From Paenibacillus foliorum (GTDB lineage: Bacteria > Bacillota > Bacilli > Paenibacillales > NBRC-103111), in the NCBI RefSeq assembly GCF_013141765.1, contig NZ_WHOD01000013.1:1-64000 (forward strand): a DNA stretch of 64,000 bases, in the 5' to 3' direction. The notes under the pieces were generated by a model, which did not search any database, was not told the DNA's origin, and saw only the letters and a program-made list of their open reading frames with translations. Made by a program: the position numbers and the translations under genes. Shown piece after piece: positions 26,983 to 35,990 of the stretch. Numbering within the stretch: the stretch's first letter is position 1; each line of letters opens with the position of its first letter.

Positions 26983-27201
26983 GAACGCGTTCCAACATGA
27001 TAAGTACATAGGGAGCACTTCGGTTCCTTTATAGTCTCTCACGCTGGGTCCAGGGGGATTGTGTAAGAAATTTAACTTTTCGTTTATTTTATTTTAATGT
27101 TACTTTAAGGTTACGAGTCCAATATATAGTCAAGGATAGCAATTAACACATACACATAACACATTATCACTGGAATCTTAATTGAACGGAGGAATTTTAC
27201 T

Positions 27202-28776
27202 ATGGATGACAACAAAAGAGGTTATGATGATTTCTTTCGCCGGCCAAATGGCGATTCTAATAGTTCGTCCAACGAACAAGCCGGCCAATCAGAAGCAAAT
27301 GAGCCAAGGCAAGAGCGTCCGTCCCACTACTACTCATATGGGCCTTATAAATCAGATTTGGGACAAAACGAGCCGGACTCAGGCGTAAGAAGTGAAAGCG
27401 AAGAAACAGCACAGGTGGAAATGACTCCGCCGCGGCCAATGAGACCGTTCTCTTACAACGTAACCGATAAGCCTATGCATGATTCTAACAGCTGGCAGCA
27501 GAATGATCATAAGAAGAAAGGTTCTTCTCTAAGAACCGGATTTACCGCTTTTTTGGCAGGGGCTGTAGTCGTGGGGAGCTTGATGTTCGCTTCTGACAAA
27601 ATGAACTGGTTTACAGGTCCTCAAGGTGTGATGTCAAATAAAGCCTCGTCAGCAACCACAGGTCAATCGACCTCAGGTTCAAGCGGGAGCGGAACAGTGA
27701 AACCAACTGCTTTCGACCTCGGAAGCAGACCGGAGAACATCGCACAAATTGCTGAGCAATCGGGTCCGGCGGTCGTAAAGATTGAAACCAAAGTTAAGGC
27801 CAAGGCTAGCAGTCGTGGAGGAAGCTCTCTGTTAGACGATCCGTTCTTCCGACAATTTTTTGGAGATAACGGAGGCGGCAAGCAGCAGCCCAAAAGCGGC
27901 ACTGATTCTGGACAGCTTCAGCCTGGAGGAATGGGAACCGGATTTATTTTTGAAAAATCGGGTTACATTTTAACCAATGAGCATGTAATTGACGGAGCAG
28001 ACGAAATTTGGGTAACTGTAGAAGGCTATGAAAAGCCATTTAAGGCTACCTTGTTAGGTAACAGCTATGATCTGGATTTGGCCGCTTTGAAGATTGATGG
28101 CGACAAGGAGTTCGCTGCTCTGCCACTTGGTAAAGCTGAAGATACTAAAGTCGGTGACTGGGTAGTTGCTATCGGTAACCCGTATGGCTTTGATCACACC
28201 GTAACTGTTGGAGTATTGAGCGCACGCGAACGTCCAATTTCCATTCCTGACACACAGGGTACTCGCGAATACAAGCACTTACTGCAAACAGATGCTTCTA
28301 TTAATCCAGGGAACTCTGGTGGACCGCTATTGAACCTGAATGGGGAAGTAATCGGAATTAACACAGCTGTAAGCGCACAAGCGCAAGGGATTGGATTTGC
28401 AATTCCTACAAGTACAATTTCGTCAGTATTGGATAATCTGAAAAATAACGTGAAAATTCCAAAAGACCCGTTACCTTATATTGGTGTTAAGTTGGCGGAT
28501 ATCGATAAAGAATGGCTCACAGAATTAAAGCTGCAAAATACAGAAGGTGCCATCGTTTCTGAGGTGGAGCGTAAGAGCCCAGGCTTTATAGCTGGCATTC
28601 GTCCTTACGATGTCATTACCGAGGTCAATGGTGCCAAGGTGAAAAAATCTCAAGAGCTTGTCGACAAAATCAAAGCATTGAAAGTGAACGACCAAGCGAA
28701 CTTGACTATTATGCGTGACGGTAAGAAGGAAAGCATTACAGTGACGATTGGTGACCGTAACGCAGAAGCTAAATAA
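27202..28776 (+). CDS. htrA: HtrA-family membrane-anchored serine protease
   Basis: This is a 524-residue protein. Residues 1-110 are a hydrophilic, probably disordered cytoplasmic tail. A single membrane helix (about 112-130) makes the rest extracellular. The trypsin-like domain has catalytic His261 (TNEHVID), Asp292 (LDLAALK) and Ser372 (NPGNSGGPLL). A PDZ domain occupies about 420-520 (YIGVKLADI, then GIRPYDVITEVNG). HtrA proteins degrade misfolded secreted proteins. The two-component pair directly downstream recalls the CssRS/HtrA arrangement, but a terminator separates them. GGAGG precedes the ATG. Confidence 0.95.
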   Translation: MDDNKRGYDDFFRRPNGDSNSSSNEQAGQSEANEPRQERPSHYYSYGPYKSDLGQNEPDSGVRSESEETAQVEMTPPRPMRPFSYNVTDKPMHDSNSWQQNDHKKKGSSLRTGFTAFLAGAVVVGSLMFASDKMNWFTGPQGVMSNKASSATTGQSTSGSSGSGTVKPTAFDLGSRPENIAQIAEQSGPAVVKIETKVKAKASSRGGSSLLDDPFFRQFFGDNGGGKQQPKSGTDSGQLQPGGMGTGFIFEKSGYILTNEHVIDGADEIWVTVEGYEKPFKATLLGNSYDLDLAALKIDGDKEFAALPLGKAEDTKVGDWVVAIGNPYGFDHTVTVGVLSARERPISIPDTQGTREYKHLLQTDASINPGNSGGPLLNLNGEVIGINTAVSAQAQGIGFAIPTSTISSVLDNLKNNVKIPKDPLPYIGVKLADIDKEWLTELKLQNTEGAIVSEVERKSPGFIAGIRPYDVITEVNGAKVKKSQELVDKIKALKVNDQANLTIMRDGKKESITVTIGDRNAEAK

Positions 28777-28821
28777 ATACTTTTACAACTAGAATAGAGA
28801 AAAAGGTTAGAAAAAGATGAA

Positions 28822-28876
28822 CACAAAAAGACTCAGAGCGGAGCGAAATTTAGTGAAGCTCTGTTTCTTTTTGTAT
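28822..28876 (+). terminator. htrA terminator
   Basis: AAAAAGACTCAGAGC pairs with GCTCTGTTTCTTTTT around a loop of about 18 bases. Confidence 0.75.
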
Positions 28877-28944
28877 CCAACTAATTTGATGATAAAATAG
28901 AACTACAACTTGTTTCGTGTTTAAAAATGAAGGCGGTGCTGCGT

Positions 28945-29637
28945 ATGAGAGAAAAAATATTAGTTATAGACGATGATGAAAAAATCACTTCCATGCTTAG
29001 GCGTTCATTAGCTTTTGAAGGCTATACCGTTTTTACTGCACAGCATGGTATGGATGGTTTGAAGCAAATACTGGAGCATGATCCTGATACGGTTATTTTG
29101 GATGTTATGATGCCTCAATTGGATGGGTGGGAGGTTGTACGACGTATACGTGAGGGAGGGGCGACGGTACCCGTATTAATGCTCACAGCCAAAGATGAGA
29201 TCGGCGAACGTGTTAAAGGGCTGGATCTTGGGGCAGACGATTATTTGGTCAAGCCTTTCGCCTTAGAGGAGCTGCTGGCGCGGGTGCGAGTGCTGCTGCG
29301 CAGGAAGAGTGCGGAGAAAGCTGAACAGCAAACGAACCGATTGCAATTTCAGGATGTATTTATGGATTTGGACACACGCGAGGTGTTTCGTGGAAGTCAG
29401 CTGATTGAGTTGACGACCAAGGAGTTCGAGCTCCTTCATTTGTTTATGCAAAATCCGAAACGGGTATTGTCTCGTGATGTAATAATGGAAAAAATATGGG
29501 GTTATGACTACAGTGGTGAATCCAACGTCCTTGAGGTCTATATTGCACTTTTACGTCAAAAAACGGAGGAGTACGGGCATAAGCGGATGATACAGACGGT
29601 ACGCGGAGCCGGATATGTAATGAAGGGAGAGAGTTGA
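28945..29637 (+). CDS. OmpR-family response regulator
   Basis: This is a 230-residue protein. The receiver domain (1-120) has the acidic pocket IDDDE and phospho-acceptor Asp53 (VILDVMMPQ). The C-terminal winged helix (about 130-228) has the OmpR/PhoB pattern (LTTKEFELLHLFMQNPKRV, then TVRGAGYVM). The start is ATG 28945 after AAGGCGGTG; an upstream ATG would overlap it. The next gene is its sensor kinase (stop and start separated by one base). Position beside htrA suggests an envelope-stress role, as with CssR; targets are not visible. Confidence 0.92.
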   Translation: MREKILVIDDDEKITSMLRRSLAFEGYTVFTAQHGMDGLKQILEHDPDTVILDVMMPQLDGWEVVRRIREGGATVPVLMLTAKDEIGERVKGLDLGADDYLVKPFALEELLARVRVLLRRKSAEKAEQQTNRLQFQDVFMDLDTREVFRGSQLIELTTKEFELLHLFMQNPKRVLSRDVIMEKIWGYDYSGESNVLEVYIALLRQKTEEYGHKRMIQTVRGAGYVMKGES

Positions 29638-29638
29638 C

Positions 29639-31180
29639 GTGTCCATTAGGCTGCGCCTGACATTATGGTATACAGCGATTTTATCCGTTACATTAATGCT
29701 TTTTGGCATTGGGCTCTATTGGTTGCTTCATTATAATTACTATAGCTTCATTGAGGACGAGCTGCAGCAGCAAGGGGAGACCGTATTTTCACGGATACAG
29801 CCTCGAATGACTCCGACATTGGGGGGCGGAATTAGCTTTGATTTTGCCCTACAAGGAAGAGACAATATAGGGAGTGCAGGTAAGTTCTATCAAATAACGA
29901 ATTTTGAAAATGGAATTATTCGACCCTCAACGAATTTGTCTGAAGCTAATCTGACCTTGCCTGTTCCACAATTGACAGATGCCCAGAGCCATCAGTTTGT
30001 AGAAAATAAATATTTATTCGAGAAAACCAAAATTGAAAACTTAGCATTCCTAATATATAACAAGCCAATTATAGTGATAAAGAATGGTCAACAGGAGCTA
30101 GCAGGAGTTTTCCAGGCTGCTGTTCTGATAGATACTTCTGAGAATTTGTTCTCGCTGGTGCAGCGAATTTTGGCTTTTACCGCATTGGTTGCTGTTCTTT
30201 TGGCTGCTTCCTTTGGATGGTTTCTCGCGAGAAAAGCACTCAAGCCTATTGAACAGGTTATTGTGGCGGCCAATTCCATAAGCAAGGGCTCCGATCTTGA
30301 GAACAGGGTCAATTATAACGGCCCTAATGATGAAATCGGGCGTCTTACAAATACAATCAATGATATGCTGGAGCGTCTGCAGAAAGTATATTTTGATTTG
30401 GAAGAGTCGTATCGGAGGCAGCGGCGTTTTGTATCGGACGCTTCTCATGAGCTTCGCACACCGTTGACCACTATCCGTGGAAATGTCGATTTATTGGAGA
30501 AAATGTGGAAGAAAACAGCCTCTATAGGCTCTGATCAGGATCGGCAGCAATTGGAGCTTTCGTTGGAGGCGATGCAAGACATAGCAGGTGAGGCGGAGCG
30601 GATGACTCGATTGGTCAATGATCTTCTATCTCTTGCTAGGGCTGATGCGGGCTTCCAGATGTCCAAGACTCATATCGAGCTGCGGCCTCTTGTGGAGGAA
30701 GTGAACCGAAGGGCCTTTATGTTCCCGCGTGAGGTGGAGTGGAAGCAAGGGGACTTGTCCGCTTTGACAGGCATATATGTTTATGGAAACAGGGATTATA
30801 TTCAGCAGTTGATTTACATTTTTCTAGAAAATGCCTTTAAATATACGGAGCAAGGCTTTGTTAAGCTTGATGCTATTCTAATGGAGAAACAAATAGGCAT
30901 ACGTATTGAAGATACAGGTATCGGAATGGATATAGAAGAGGTGCCCATGATATTCGAAAGATTCTATCGGGCAGACCTATCGCGCGGTAAAACATCCGGT
31001 ACCGGGTTGGGATTATCTATTGCAAAATGGATTATAGATGAGCACCAAGGCTCTATCGAAGTAACTACATGCGAGGGCGAAGGCAGTACCTTTATCATTT
31101 GGCTGCCGGTAAGCGAGATTTCTGACAATGTGCATCCAGTGCCATTTCCTACATCCTTAGAATCGAGTATAATAGAATAG
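29639..31180 (+). CDS. Sensor histidine kinase, partner of the OmpR regulator
   Basis: This is a 513-residue transmembrane kinase. Membrane helices lie at about 8-30 and 175-197, bounding a ~145-residue extracellular sensor of no recognised family. HAMP (about 198-250), HisKA with phospho-His270 (SDASHELRTPLTT) and a HATPase domain (NAFKYTEQG, DTGIGM, GTGLGLSIAKW) follow. It starts at GTG 29639, one base after the regulator stop, so the two are translationally linked. No terminator is seen before ispH (73 bases), so read-through is possible. Confidence 0.93.
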   Translation: MSIRLRLTLWYTAILSVTLMLFGIGLYWLLHYNYYSFIEDELQQQGETVFSRIQPRMTPTLGGGISFDFALQGRDNIGSAGKFYQITNFENGIIRPSTNLSEANLTLPVPQLTDAQSHQFVENKYLFEKTKIENLAFLIYNKPIIVIKNGQQELAGVFQAAVLIDTSENLFSLVQRILAFTALVAVLLAASFGWFLARKALKPIEQVIVAANSISKGSDLENRVNYNGPNDEIGRLTNTINDMLERLQKVYFDLEESYRRQRRFVSDASHELRTPLTTIRGNVDLLEKMWKKTASIGSDQDRQQLELSLEAMQDIAGEAERMTRLVNDLLSLARADAGFQMSKTHIELRPLVEEVNRRAFMFPREVEWKQGDLSALTGIYVYGNRDYIQQLIYIFLENAFKYTEQGFVKLDAILMEKQIGIRIEDTGIGMDIEEVPMIFERFYRADLSRGKTSGTGLGLSIAKWIIDEHQGSIEVTTCEGEGSTFIIWLPVSEISDNVHPVPFPTSLESSIIE

Positions 31181-31253
31181 TCGGAATATGATTTCGATTT
31201 CAATCAATAAGCTGCTTATTGGCATAGGCACATAAGAAGAGGTAGGTGCAGAA

Positions 31254-32207
31254 ATGGATATTATTAAAATCTCGCCCCGCGGATATTGCTATGGGGTTGT
31301 AGATGCTATGGCACTTGCCATGCAAACAGCAAAAAACCTTAATCTGCCAAGACCTGTATATATATTAGGCATGATCGTGCATAACGCCCATGTAACTGAT
31401 TATTTTGATAAAGAAGGCGTTATTACACTTGACGGTCCGAACCGGTTGGAAATTTTGGAAACTATCGAAACCGGTACAGTTATTTTTACGGCACATGGTG
31501 TTTCCCCTGATGTTAGAAAGCGCGCGCGTGATAAGGGTCTTACAGTGGTGGATGCCACATGTCCGGATGTTACGAAAACTCATGATTTGATAAGAGAAAA
31601 GACAGCCGAGGACTATCATATTATTTATATCGGGAAAAAGGGGCATCCTGAGCCTGAAGGAGCCGTTGGCATCAATCCAGAAAGGGTTCATTTAATTGAA
31701 AAGCTCGAAGAAGTTGATGAGCTGAATATATCGGACAAAAAGATCACGATTACTAATCAAACAACAATGAGCCAATGGGATATTAAGCATATTATGAATC
31801 GACTTCTGGAGCGGTTTCCACGTGCAGAAATTCACAATGAAATATGCCTGGCGACTCAAGTTCGTCAAGAAGCTGTAGCTGAGCAAGCTAAGGATGCTGA
31901 TTTAGTGTTGGTTGTTGGAGATCCTCGCAGCAATAACTCTAACCGTTTGGCTCAGGTATCTGAGGAGATTGCCGGTGTAAAGGCTTATCGGATAGCAGAT
32001 GTTTCAGAGCTGAAGGTTGAATGGCTCAAGCCTGTCCGAAGAGTAGGTGTTACCTCTGGGGCATCGACACCTACACCGATTACCAAGGAAGTAATAAATT
32101 ACCTGGAGCAGTTTGATTTAGAAAACCCTTCTACGTGGGAAATTAAACGTACCATTAACATGAACAAGTTGATCCCAACAGCCAAACAGAAAGCCGTAAG
32201 TCAATAA
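31254..32207 (+). CDS. ispH: 4-hydroxy-3-methylbut-2-enyl diphosphate reductase
   Basis: IspH carries out the last step of the MEP pathway, reducing HMBPP to IPP and DMAPP with an iron-sulfur cluster. The three cluster cysteines are visible in GYCYGV (Cys12), DATCPDV and [11 protein letters not shown]. Other conserved segments are [30 protein letters not shown] and TSGASTPT. The 317-residue length is normal. GAGGTAGG precedes the ATG. A DUF2062 gene follows by 24 bases, probably in the same transcript. Confidence 0.97.
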   Translation: MDIIKISPRGYCYGVVDAMALAMQTAKNLNLPRPVYILGMIVHNAHVTDYFDKEGVITLDGPNRLEILETIETGTVIFTAHGVSPDVRKRARDKGLTVVDATCPDVTKTHDLIREKTAEDYHIIYIGKKGHPEPEGAVGINPERVHLIEKLEEVDELNISDKKITITNQTTMSQWDIKHIMNRLLERFPRAEIHNEICLATQVRQEAVAEQAKDADLVLVVGDPRSNNSNRLAQVSEEIAGVKAYRIADVSELKVEWLKPVRRVGVTSGASTPTPITKEVINYLEQFDLENPSTWEIKRTINMNKLIPTAKQKAVSQ

Positions 32208-32231
32208 AGAAATTGGGATAGGGGAAGGGAT

Positions 32232-32771
32232 ATGCAGCAGGAGCAAGTGACTAGAAGCAAGAAGCCTTTTAAATTTGGAAACATTAAGCGTTGGTTTAAA
32301 TATAAATACTTGTTGCTGACCCGAGCTAAGGGAGGTCCGGGCATTGTAGCCCTGGGATTTTCCATTGGCCTGTCTGTCGAAATGTTCACTCTTCCTACCG
32401 CTGGATTGGCATTCTTTCTCATTTTCCCATTAGTTTATTTGTTCAGAGCAAGTATGGCAGCTGCATTAATCGGTTTTGTGTTTGGTAAAATTATTTATTT
32501 ACCTCTGACCTACGTTCATATTAAGGTAGGAGGTATGGTACTGCCTCGCGGCACAGGCCGACATCTGTTAAATTTTCTGCCCGATTGGATAGATCTTTTT
32601 ATCAAGTCAAACTTAAAGCTTTTTGTCGGAGGGCTTATTGACGGACTTCTTTTAGGTTTGCTGTTTTATTTTCCAATCAAATGGGGCCTTGAATATTATC
32701 ATGAGAAACGTAAAGAAAAGCGTAAAAATAGAAAAGCTGAGCTTGTTGTTGGCACAGAATCGACTCCTTGA
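32232..32771 (+). CDS. DUF2062 membrane protein
   Basis: This is a 179-residue protein with three or four membrane helices. The family-typical stretch is present: GGPGIVALGFSIGLSVEMFT, then a hydrophobic segment and the terminal LIDGLLLGLLFYFPIKW helix. A basic tail (HEKRKEKRKNRK) should be cytoplasmic. DUF2062 proteins are of unknown function and often sit near glycosyltransferase or envelope genes. The last codons are within the terminator hairpin. Good SD AGGGGAAGGG. Confidence 0.85.
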   Translation: MQQEQVTRSKKPFKFGNIKRWFKYKYLLLTRAKGGPGIVALGFSIGLSVEMFTLPTAGLAFFLIFPLVYLFRASMAAALIGFVFGKIIYLPLTYVHIKVGGMVLPRGTGRHLLNFLPDWIDLFIKSNLKLFVGGLIDGLLLGLLFYFPIKWGLEYYHEKRKEKRKNRKAELVVGTESTP

Positions 32772-32789
32772 GTCGATTTTTTTTTTGTG
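32757..32789 (+). terminator. ispH-DUF2062 terminator overlapping the stop codon
   Basis: AATCGACTC-CTT-GAGTCGATT is followed by about ten T residues. The DUF2062 stop codon (TGA) lies inside the hairpin. Confidence 0.88.
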
Positions 32790-32927
32790 GAAAAGGAGTT
32801 GCCGCTGAGCTTGCAAGCATGACCTACGTTCAATAGTGATGTTATCCTGATTAAGATGATCGCCCGGGGGAAGGAACAACCAAGAAATACACTCGGAAGG
32901 GTTCAATTAACAAAGGCGAATTTTTTC

Positions 32928-32956
32928 TTGACGACAATGTATCTCTGTTATATAGT
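32928..32956 (+). promoter_or_regulatory. Sigma-A-type promoter of aroF
   Basis: TTGACG (32928-32933) and TATAGT (32951-32956) are spaced by 17 bases. It lies about 90 bases upstream of the aroF start. Confidence 0.65.
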
Positions 32957-33047
32957 TACTTTAGTGATTAAAAGCTTAAAAGCGTATAAGCGTTGAAGCG
33001 TGTAAGTCTATTGGATCAAAAAACTTATGACCGGGAGTGTTGTTATT

Positions 33048-34091
33048 ATGATCGTTATCATTTCTAATAAAGTATCCGAGGAACGTATAAACGAAATAGT
33101 TCAGCATATTGAAAAAAACGGTGTTCAGGCTCACGTATCCAAAGGTGTGGACCGCACTGTTGTCGGAATTATCGGAAATGCTGATCCTAAACTCAGCGAG
33201 CAGCTTCGCCAACTGACAGGGGTTGAGCAAGTGGTTAAAATTTCCAAATCCTACAAGCTGGCCAGCAGAGATTTTCATCCAGATGATACAATTATCAAAA
33301 TTAAAGATGTAGAGATCGGCGGCGAGCAGCTCATTATCATGGGTGGACCCTGTGCGGTTGAAACTGCAGAGCAGATTGATGAGATCGCACGTTTGGTTAA
33401 AGCGGCAGGAGCACAAGTCCTTCGTGGAGGCGCGTTTAAACCGAGAACGGGACCGTACAGCTTTCAAGGAGTGGGTGTAGAAGGTCTAGTTATGATGGCG
33501 GAAGCCGGCAAGAAGCATGGCTTGCTGACGATTACCGAAGTAATGACTCCTGAATACGTCGATGTATGCGCTGAGTATGCTGATATTCTTCAAGTGGGTA
33601 CGCGGAATATGCAGAACTTTGATCTGCTTCGCAAATTAGGAACAATCAAAACTCCAGTTTTATTGAAGCGTGGCTTCAGTTCTACCTACGATGAATTCCT
33701 GAATGCGGCTGAATATATTCTTGCGGGAGGGAATCCAAACGTTATGCTATGTGAACGTGGAATCCGAACGTTCGAATCTTACACCAGAAATACTTTGGAC
33801 CTGGCAGCTATTCCTGCACTGCAAACTTTGAGCCACTTGCCTGTAATATCAGATCCGAGTCATGGTACAGGTCGCCGCGAATTGGTGGAGCCAATGTGCA
33901 AAGCATCTGTGGCTGCCGGTGCAAATGGGTTGATAGTTGAAATGCATACAGATCCTGATAACTCGATGACAGGTGATGGTGTTCAATCTTTATTCCCTGA
34001 GCAATTTGCTAAGCTGATGGTTGACTTGGAGAAGCTCGCACCGCTCTGCGGCAGAAGATTTGATACGAAGAAGGAAGAGTTTGCCGTTTAA
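33048..34091 (+). CDS. aroF: 3-deoxy-7-phosphoheptulonate synthase (DAHP synthase)
   Basis: This is the first enzyme of the shikimate pathway, condensing PEP and erythrose 4-phosphate. The product has 347 residues from ATG 33048, with GGGAGTG upstream. An N-terminal ACT/ferredoxin-like regulatory domain (about 1-70) precedes the type I-beta barrel, with MGGPCAVE, GGAFKPRTGPYSFQG, LQVGTRNMQNF, LLKRGFSSTYDEFLNAAEYI and SDPSHGTGRR. There is no chorismate mutase fusion, unlike B. subtilis AroA. It is monocistronic, with its own promoter and terminator; no tyrosine or tryptophan leader was seen. Confidence 0.95.
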   Translation: MIVIISNKVSEERINEIVQHIEKNGVQAHVSKGVDRTVVGIIGNADPKLSEQLRQLTGVEQVVKISKSYKLASRDFHPDDTIIKIKDVEIGGEQLIIMGGPCAVETAEQIDEIARLVKAAGAQVLRGGAFKPRTGPYSFQGVGVEGLVMMAEAGKKHGLLTITEVMTPEYVDVCAEYADILQVGTRNMQNFDLLRKLGTIKTPVLLKRGFSSTYDEFLNAAEYILAGGNPNVMLCERGIRTFESYTRNTLDLAAIPALQTLSHLPVISDPSHGTGRRELVEPMCKASVAAGANGLIVEMHTDPDNSMTGDGVQSLFPEQFAKLMVDLEKLAPLCGRRFDTKKEEFAV

Positions 34092-34116
34092 TAATATTCG
34101 TAAAATGAGGTAAGAT

Positions 34117-34160
34117 TCGGCTTGGTTCCTTTGATAAAAGGGGACCAAGTTTTCTTTTTG
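34117..34160 (+). terminator. aroF terminator
   Basis: GCTTGGTTCC and GGGACCAAG, with an inner TTTGATAAAA loop, are followed by TTTTCTTTTT. Confidence 0.8.
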
Positions 34161-34188
34161 TCGAAAGTGTGAACAGATTTTAAGAGTG

Positions 34189-34205
34189 TGTGAGCATACC
34201 TTACA
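34189..34205 (+). promoter_or_regulatory. GlnR/TnrA-type operator
   Basis: TGTGAGCATACCTTACA is a full match to the TGTNAN7TNACA consensus of GlnR/TnrA. It sits within a longer inverted repeat GAGTGTGT...ACACACTC. Its centre is about 40 bases upstream of the -35 box. A second, imperfect site on the minus strand is at about 34210-34227. Confidence 0.75.
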
Positions 34206-34233
34206 CACTCGTAAAAAATACCTTACATAGATA

Positions 34234-34263
34234 TTGACGATTGTCGCTGAAAAGTTTTATAAT
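34234..34263 (+). promoter_or_regulatory. glnA promoter
   Basis: TTGACG (34234-34239) and TATAAT (34258-34263) are spaced by 18 bases. The transcript leader contains GAACAATGTTC (a perfect palindrome) and a further GAACA...TGTTC pair before the SD AGGAGG. Confidence 0.65.
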
Positions 34264-34343
34264 ATGACCATGATTAACAAAAACTTGAACAATGTTCGAA
34301 CAAACAGTGAAAAATGTTCGGAATTTAGGAGGTTAGTGATTCA

Positions 34344-35768
34344 ATGTCAGCTCAAAACGTATTAAATATCATCAAAGAAAAAGGCATCGAGTGGGTAGAT
34401 TTTCGTTTCGTAGATCTTTCAGGTAGAGCTCACCACATTTCTTTACCTGCTTCTGAAGTTGAGGAAGAAACATTTGTGAACGGGGTAGCTTTTGATGGTT
34501 CCTCCATTCCAGGCTTTAAAGGTATTGAAGAGTCCGATATGGTTATGCTTCCTGACACAGAGACTGTGTATGTAGATCCTTTTACAGCACACCCTACTGT
34601 GGTCATTATGTGTAACATTTATACGCCTGATGGCGAACGTTATGACCGTGATCCGCGTAGTATTGCTCAAAAAGCGGAAGAGTATCTTCAAACTGCAGGC
34701 GTAGGTACAACGGCATACTTTGCTCCTGAATCCGAGTTTTTCATTTTTGATGAAGTACGTTACGAGAGCGGACAAAATTCCTCTTCTTACTTCGTAGATT
34801 CCGAAGAAGCACATTGGAACTCCAATCGTAAAGAAGAAGGCGGCAACTTAGGTTTTAAAGTTAAGCACAAAGGCGGTTATGTACCTGTAGGTCCTACTGA
34901 TACTCAACAAGATATCCGTAGTGAAATGTGCCGTTTGTTGATGGAAGCCGGTCTTCGCATCGAGCGCCATCACCATGAGGTTGCTACTGCCGGCCAAGGC
35001 GAAATCAACTTCCGTTTTGACACATTGACTAAAACAGCTGATAACCTTATGAAATATAAATACATTGTTCAAAATACGGCTAATTCATACGGTAAAGTGG
35101 CTACCTTCATGCCAAAACCATTGTTTGGCGATAACGGTAGCGGTATGCACGTTCACCAATCTATATTCAATGGCAGTGAGCCTTTGTTCTATGAAAAAGG
35201 CGGCTATGGTAACCTAAGTGAAATGGCTATGAACTACATCGGTGGTATTTTGTACCATGCACCGGCATTGATCGCTCTTACAAACCCTTCGACCAACTCC
35301 TTTAAGCGTTTGGTTCCTGGTTATGAAGCACCAGTTAACTTGGCATTCTCCAAGGGTAACCGTTCTGCAGCTGTTCGTATTCCGGTTGCTGCTGTTACAC
35401 CTAAAGGCTGTCGTATCGAGTTCCGTACTCCGGATTCCACAGCTAACCCTTACTTGGCGTTCGCGGCTATGCTAATGGCTGGTTTGGACGGAATCAAGAA
35501 GAAGCTTGATCCTCGTGCATTAGGTTACGGTCCGTTGGACAAAAACATTTACGAAATGTCCGATGAAGAAAAAGGCGAAATTCGCAGCGTACCTGGTACG
35601 TTGGATGAAGCATTGAGCGCATTGGAAGCAGACTACGAGTTCTTGACTGAAGGTGGCGTGTTTACTAAAGACTTCATCGATAACTATATCGGTTTGAAGC
35701 GTGATGAAGCTAAAGCAGTTGCTATCCGTATTCATCCGCATGAGTACTCCTTGTACTTCGACCTGTAA
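34344..35768 (+). CDS. glnA: Type I glutamine synthetase
   Basis: GlnA makes glutamine from glutamate, ammonia and ATP as a cytoplasmic dodecamer. Signatures include FDGSSIPGFKGIEESDM, PESEFFIFDE, NGSGMHVHQS, NPSTNSFKRLVPGYEAPV and NRSAAVRIP. At 474 residues it is longer than Bacillus GlnA (444). It resembles the enterobacterial-type GSI-beta class, including a Tyr (Tyr403, DKNIYEMS) at the position adenylylated in E. coli. It is not preceded by glnR, so it is probably not the canonical glnRA enzyme, and a second glnA elsewhere is likely. A GlnR/TnrA site and a promoter are upstream. Confidence 0.96.
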   Translation: MSAQNVLNIIKEKGIEWVDFRFVDLSGRAHHISLPASEVEEETFVNGVAFDGSSIPGFKGIEESDMVMLPDTETVYVDPFTAHPTVVIMCNIYTPDGERYDRDPRSIAQKAEEYLQTAGVGTTAYFAPESEFFIFDEVRYESGQNSSSYFVDSEEAHWNSNRKEEGGNLGFKVKHKGGYVPVGPTDTQQDIRSEMCRLLMEAGLRIERHHHEVATAGQGEINFRFDTLTKTADNLMKYKYIVQNTANSYGKVATFMPKPLFGDNGSGMHVHQSIFNGSEPLFYEKGGYGNLSEMAMNYIGGILYHAPALIALTNPSTNSFKRLVPGYEAPVNLAFSKGNRSAAVRIPVAAVTPKGCRIEFRTPDSTANPYLAFAAMLMAGLDGIKKKLDPRALGYGPLDKNIYEMSDEEKGEIRSVPGTLDEALSALEADYEFLTEGGVFTKDFIDNYIGLKRDEAKAVAIRIHPHEYSLYFDL

Positions 35769-35828
35769 GATCGATTATTAGGTTCTATCGAACTTATCCT
35801 ATCTTTATAGAAGTTTATAGTTTCAAAG

Positions 35829-35857
35829 GTTGAGCCCCGGCACCCCCGGGGCTCTTT
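35829..35857 (+). terminator. glnA terminator
   Basis: GAGCCCCGG and CCGGGGCTC form a strong stem followed by TTTCGTGTT. The poly-T is short. Confidence 0.75.
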
Positions 35858-35899
35858 CGTGTTCTCTCTACCCTCTCAATATATAATTGAGAGAACGGA

Positions 35900-35990
35900 G
35901 AAATGATAGTGGTCGCCTTTGTCGGTGGATTGCAACCTCTGGCAGCCTTCTTAATAGAAGCAATCCACCGACAACAGCGATCGGAGAAAC
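35900..35990. repeat. Palindromic intergenic element, copy 1
   Basis: Perfect 14-bp arms TGTCGGTGGATTGC (35920-35933) and GCAATCCACCGACA (35960-35973) enclose a 26-base loop. Conserved flanks shared with the copy near 51.3 kb are GATAG..(G/C)TCGCC.TTT (35905-35920) on the left and ACAGCGATCGGA (35974-35985) on the right. The loop shares ACC.CTG.CA.GCC and a GAA end with the other copy, while the arms are unrelated in sequence. An additional CTCTCAAT...ATTGAGAG hairpin lies at 35874-35894. No gene overlaps. The 388 bases between glnA and the DUF1800 gene otherwise hold nothing recognisable. Confidence 0.8.

Larger units (their letters stand above)
26499..27060. repeat. Non-coding block of strong hairpins around a hexamer repeat
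   Basis: In order the block holds: CCCCCTTG-loop-CAAGGGGG (about 26516-26536) and GGGCGCTGGCGCCC; a CCACGCT...AGCGTGG stem (about 26661-26700); a long compound hairpin at 26720-26771; a hexamer array at 26782-26903; and a perfect 23-bp hairpin at 26934-26982. The GC-rich part differs from neighbouring DNA. Short ORFs that cross it are low-complexity and unconvincing. It looks like clustered intergenic repetitive elements rather than genes. Confidence 0.75.
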
